In this document: in pieces, positions 5,875-7,531 of the stretch
Position numbering within the stretch: the first letter of the stretch is position 1
Layout of the letters: every line of letters begins with the position of its first letter
Assembly (NCBI GenBank): GCA_025928125.1
Contig: JAICKD010000139.1
Location: 1 to 7,531, forward strand
DNA from: Ktedonobacterales bacterium
GTDB taxonomy: Bacteria; Chloroflexota; Ktedonobacteria; Ktedonobacterales; JADMIN01
Reading direction: 5' to 3'
Length of the DNA: 7,531 nucleotides
Notes under the pieces: generated by a model
What the model was told of the DNA's origin: nothing
The model's input: only the letters and a program-made list of their open reading frames with translations
The model's database searches: none
Translations under genes and position numbers: made by a program

Positions 5875-6609
5875 CTACCCTAGCCCGTGCTCGCGCGCCC
5901 AGAGAGCGGCCTGTGTCCGGTCGCGCAGCGCCAGCTTGCCCAGGATATTCGAGACGTGGTTCTTGACGGTACCCTCGGTGATGAAGAGCGCCTCGCCGAT
6001 CTCGCGGTTGCTCGCGCCACGGGCGATATAGCCCAGAATCTCGCGCTCGCGGTCAGTCAACTCCTCGCCCATGGGCAGCGTGGAGGCAGCGCCAGACGCG
6101 CCGGATTGTTGCGCGGTGGCGGCATCGGGCTGGGCCAGGTGCGCCACCAGCTTCGCCGCGACCGATGGCTGCAAGGGCGAGCCGCCCGCGTAGACCACGC
6201 GAATCGCGTCGAGCAACTCGGCGGCTGAGGAGTCTTTGAGCAGATAGCCCTTGGCTCCGGCGCGAATGCCCTTAAACACATATTCCTGGTCGTCGAAGGT
6301 GGTCAGGATGAGCACACGCACACTCGGCCAGCGCTCGCCGATCCGCTCGGTCGCCTGCACGCCATCCATCACCGGCATGCGGATATCCATCAGCACGACA
6401 TCGGGCAGCGCGCCGCCGCGCTCCATCTCGGCGATGCGCGCCAGCGCCTCCTCGCCGTTGCCCGCGACCCCGACGACCGCAATGCCGCTTTCCAATTCCA
6501 GCAAGCGCTGAAAGCTCTGACGCAGGAGCATCTGATCGTCCACAATCAGCACGCGGATTGCCCCGGCTGTCTCGTGCTGCTCAGATTGCCCTGATGTCCC
6601 GGTGGTCAT
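5875..6609 (-). CDS. NarL/FixJ-family two-component response regulator with LuxR-type DNA-binding domain
   Basis: A 244-residue cytoplasmic transcription regulator. The receiver domain (about 18-140) shows RVLIVDDQMLLR (acidic pair Asp24/Asp25), the phosphoacceptor Asp75 in VVLMDIRMPVMDG, a switch Thr at LILTTFDD (103/104) and Lys125 in GYLLKD. A linker rich in Ala, Gln and Ser (160-182) leads to the LuxR-type helix-turn-helix (183-240) with LTDREREILGYIARGASNRE and FITEGTVKNHVSNILGKL. The first 17 residues (Thr, Gly, Ser, Gln, Glu) are an unusual polar extension before the receiver. The start codon overlaps the end of the kinase gene by ATGA (6606-6609), and GGTGGAGG lies seven bases before it, so the two are translationally linked and almost certainly partners. 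Target genes are not visible. Confidence 0.95.
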   Translation of the reverse strand: MTTGTSGQSEQHETAGAIRVLIVDDQMLLRQSFQRLLELESGIAVVGVAGNGEEALARIAEMERGGALPDVVLMDIRMPVMDGVQATERIGERWPSVRVLILTTFDDQEYVFKGIRAGAKGYLLKDSSAAELLDAIRVVYAGGSPLQPSVAAKLVAHLAQPDAATAQQSGASGAASTLPMGEELTDREREILGYIARGASNREIGEALFITEGTVKNHVSNILGKLALRDRTQAALWAREHGLG

Positions 6610-7531
6610 TGGCCCGCCTCCACCTTTGTATCGCCGCTGGCGACAAGCGCGCCCGGTGTCGTCGCTGATGTTCTGCTTGGTGGCGCCATGTCCGCAGGTG
6701 TCGCGAAGGGCGCTGTCGGCAACCGGACCTCCACGCGCCAGCCTGCCCCCGGCTCTGGCCCCGCCGCGACGCTGCCCCCCACCAGCGCGATCCGCTCGCG
6801 AATGCCCTGCAAACCGAAGCCTGACGGAGACTCTTTCGCGCCGTCCGTGGGATGTGGCCCGTTGTCGAGCACGGTCAGTTCCACCTGCCCGCTATCGGGC
6901 GTGCCATCGGCATTGGTGTCCACCTCGCCATCCACGCGCAGCCGCACCAGCACCTTCGTTGCCTGGGCATGTTTGCGGATGTTGGTGAGCGCCTCCTGCA
7001 CGCAGCGGTAGAGCGTCACGCGCACCTCGGGCGCGAGCCGGTCGATATCGTCTTCCGCATCGAGGATAATCTCCGTCTCAGGCAGCACCGACTCGAACTC
7101 GCGCACCAGCCGCGCCAACGCCTCCGTGAGCGTCAGGCGCGCCAGATCGGTTGGACGGAGCGCGCTCACCGACCGGCGCACCTCCGCCAGAGATTCCGCC
7201 GCCGCCCGCCGCGCCTCCACCAGTTCTTCGTGCAGGCGTGGATCGTGATGCTCTTCGAGCTTGAGCGCCGTCTCAAGCTGGACGGCGAGAATGGTCAGGT
7301 AGTGGCCGAGCGTGTCGTGAATCTCGCGCGCCATGCGGTTGCGCTCGCGCGTGACCGCCAGCTCCTCCACCTGATCGGCGTGCGCCTGAAGCTGCTCTTG
7401 CGCGGCCTCTAGCTCGACGACCAGCGCCTCGGCCCTTTCGCGTTGCTGGCGTTGCTGGCGCATGAAGAACGGGAAGGTGAAGGCATAGAGAAAGGCGGGC
7501 GCAAGCGTCAACTGGTTTTGCAGGATATCTA
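6606..7531 (-). CDS. NarL-family sensor histidine kinase, sensor part cut by the window edge
   Basis: The frame is open to the right edge with no stop, so the N-terminal sensor is missing; residue numbers here count from a TTG at 7511. The end of a membrane helix (5-17, PAFLYAFTFPFFM) is followed by a basic RQQRQQR and a coiled coil to about residue 55. The HisKA_3 dimerisation region has RMAREIHDTLGHYLT, with phosphoacceptor His65. The ATPase domain shows the N box VQEALTNIRKHA (171-182), a G1-like motif LDNG (215-218) and GFGLQGIRERIALVGG (231-246). Between these, residues 195-209 insert an acidic loop of EF-hand-like spacing. The last 34 residues are Pro/Thr/Ala-rich and probably disordered. 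It phosphorylates the response regulator whose gene it overlaps by four bases. The stimulus cannot be told from the visible part. Confidence 0.93.
   Translation of the reverse strand, partial: DILQNQLTLAPAFLYAFTFPFFMRQQRQQRERAEALVVELEAAQEQLQAHADQVEELAVTRERNRMAREIHDTLGHYLTILAVQLETALKLEEHHDPRLHEELVEARRAAAESLAEVRRSVSALRPTDLARLTLTEALARLVREFESVLPETEIILDAEDDIDRLAPEVRVTLYRCVQEALTNIRKHAQATKVLVRLRVDGEVDTNADGTPDSGQVELTVLDNGPHPTDGAKESPSGFGLQGIRERIALVGGSVAAGPEPGAGWRVEVRLPTAPFATPADMAPPSRTSATTPGALVASGDTKVEAGQ
6617..6624 (-). promoter_or_regulatory. Ribosome binding site of the response regulator inside the kinase gene
   Basis: GGTGGAGG on the minus strand, seven bases before ATG 6609, lies within the last codons of the kinase. 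Together with the ATGA overlap it supports coupled translation. Confidence 0.65.

Noticed and set aside
5854..5879. Inverted repeat GGTAGT / ACTACC at the end of the response regulator gene, considered as a terminator or a DtxR operator
   Set aside because: The six-base arms are 14 bases apart, there is no T-run on either strand, and it does not resemble the known DtxR or MntR operator patterns. Too weak to list.
6852..7412. 186-codon plus-strand frame over the kinase gene
   Set aside because: It is antisense to the kinase and rich in His, Arg and Leu, as expected from the complement of Ala/Glu-rich coding DNA.

Overview
The window is GC-rich bacterial chromosome carrying eight protein-coding genes, two of them cut by the window edges. 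Hand counts on sample lines give about 73% GC in 1081-1140 and 6061-6120 and about 56% in 3781-3960. No RNA gene, CRISPR array, transposase or phage gene is visible. The protein families (a soluble RMD1/DUF155-type protein ending in one membrane anchor, a DtxR-type repressor with a C-terminal SH3/FeoA-like domain, and a NarL-type two-component pair) would fit a Chloroflexota bacterium, possibly Ktedonobacteria-like. This is an impression from family style and composition, not a proof.

Left part (1-2692, + strand): the 3' part of an RMD1/DUF155-family gene, then a 187-bp intergenic stretch built almost entirely of small hairpins (855-988). After it come an esterase-D-like alpha/beta hydrolase and a hypoxanthine phosphoribosyltransferase (hpt) that starts at GTG behind a good ribosome binding site. 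These are housekeeping or general metabolic genes with no obvious joint pathway.

Middle part (2693-5056, + strand): an AraC-type regulator, a six-helix DUF998-type membrane protein and a small four-helix membrane protein follow one another with gaps of 81 and 119 bp. Each gene has its own ribosome binding site. At least the DUF998 gene is lower in GC than its surroundings. The group could be a regulator with two membrane targets, and it looks like an accessory module, but its substrate cannot be read from the sequence.

Right part (5071-7531, - strand): a NarL-family histidine kinase (its sensor part lies beyond the right edge) overlaps its LuxR-type response regulator by 4 bp (ATGA). Then, 93 bp downstream on the same strand, comes a DtxR/IdeR-like metal-dependent repressor with its own extended -10 promoter candidate. 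The repressor gene converges on the small membrane protein gene with only 14 bp between the two stop codons.

No complete new defence or mobile system is evident. The strongest unexplained signal is the 134-bp hairpin chain at 855-988, whose two ends are inverted copies of each other. Next are a probable metal-ligand change in the DtxR-like protein and an EF-hand-like acidic loop inserted in the kinase ATPase domain.
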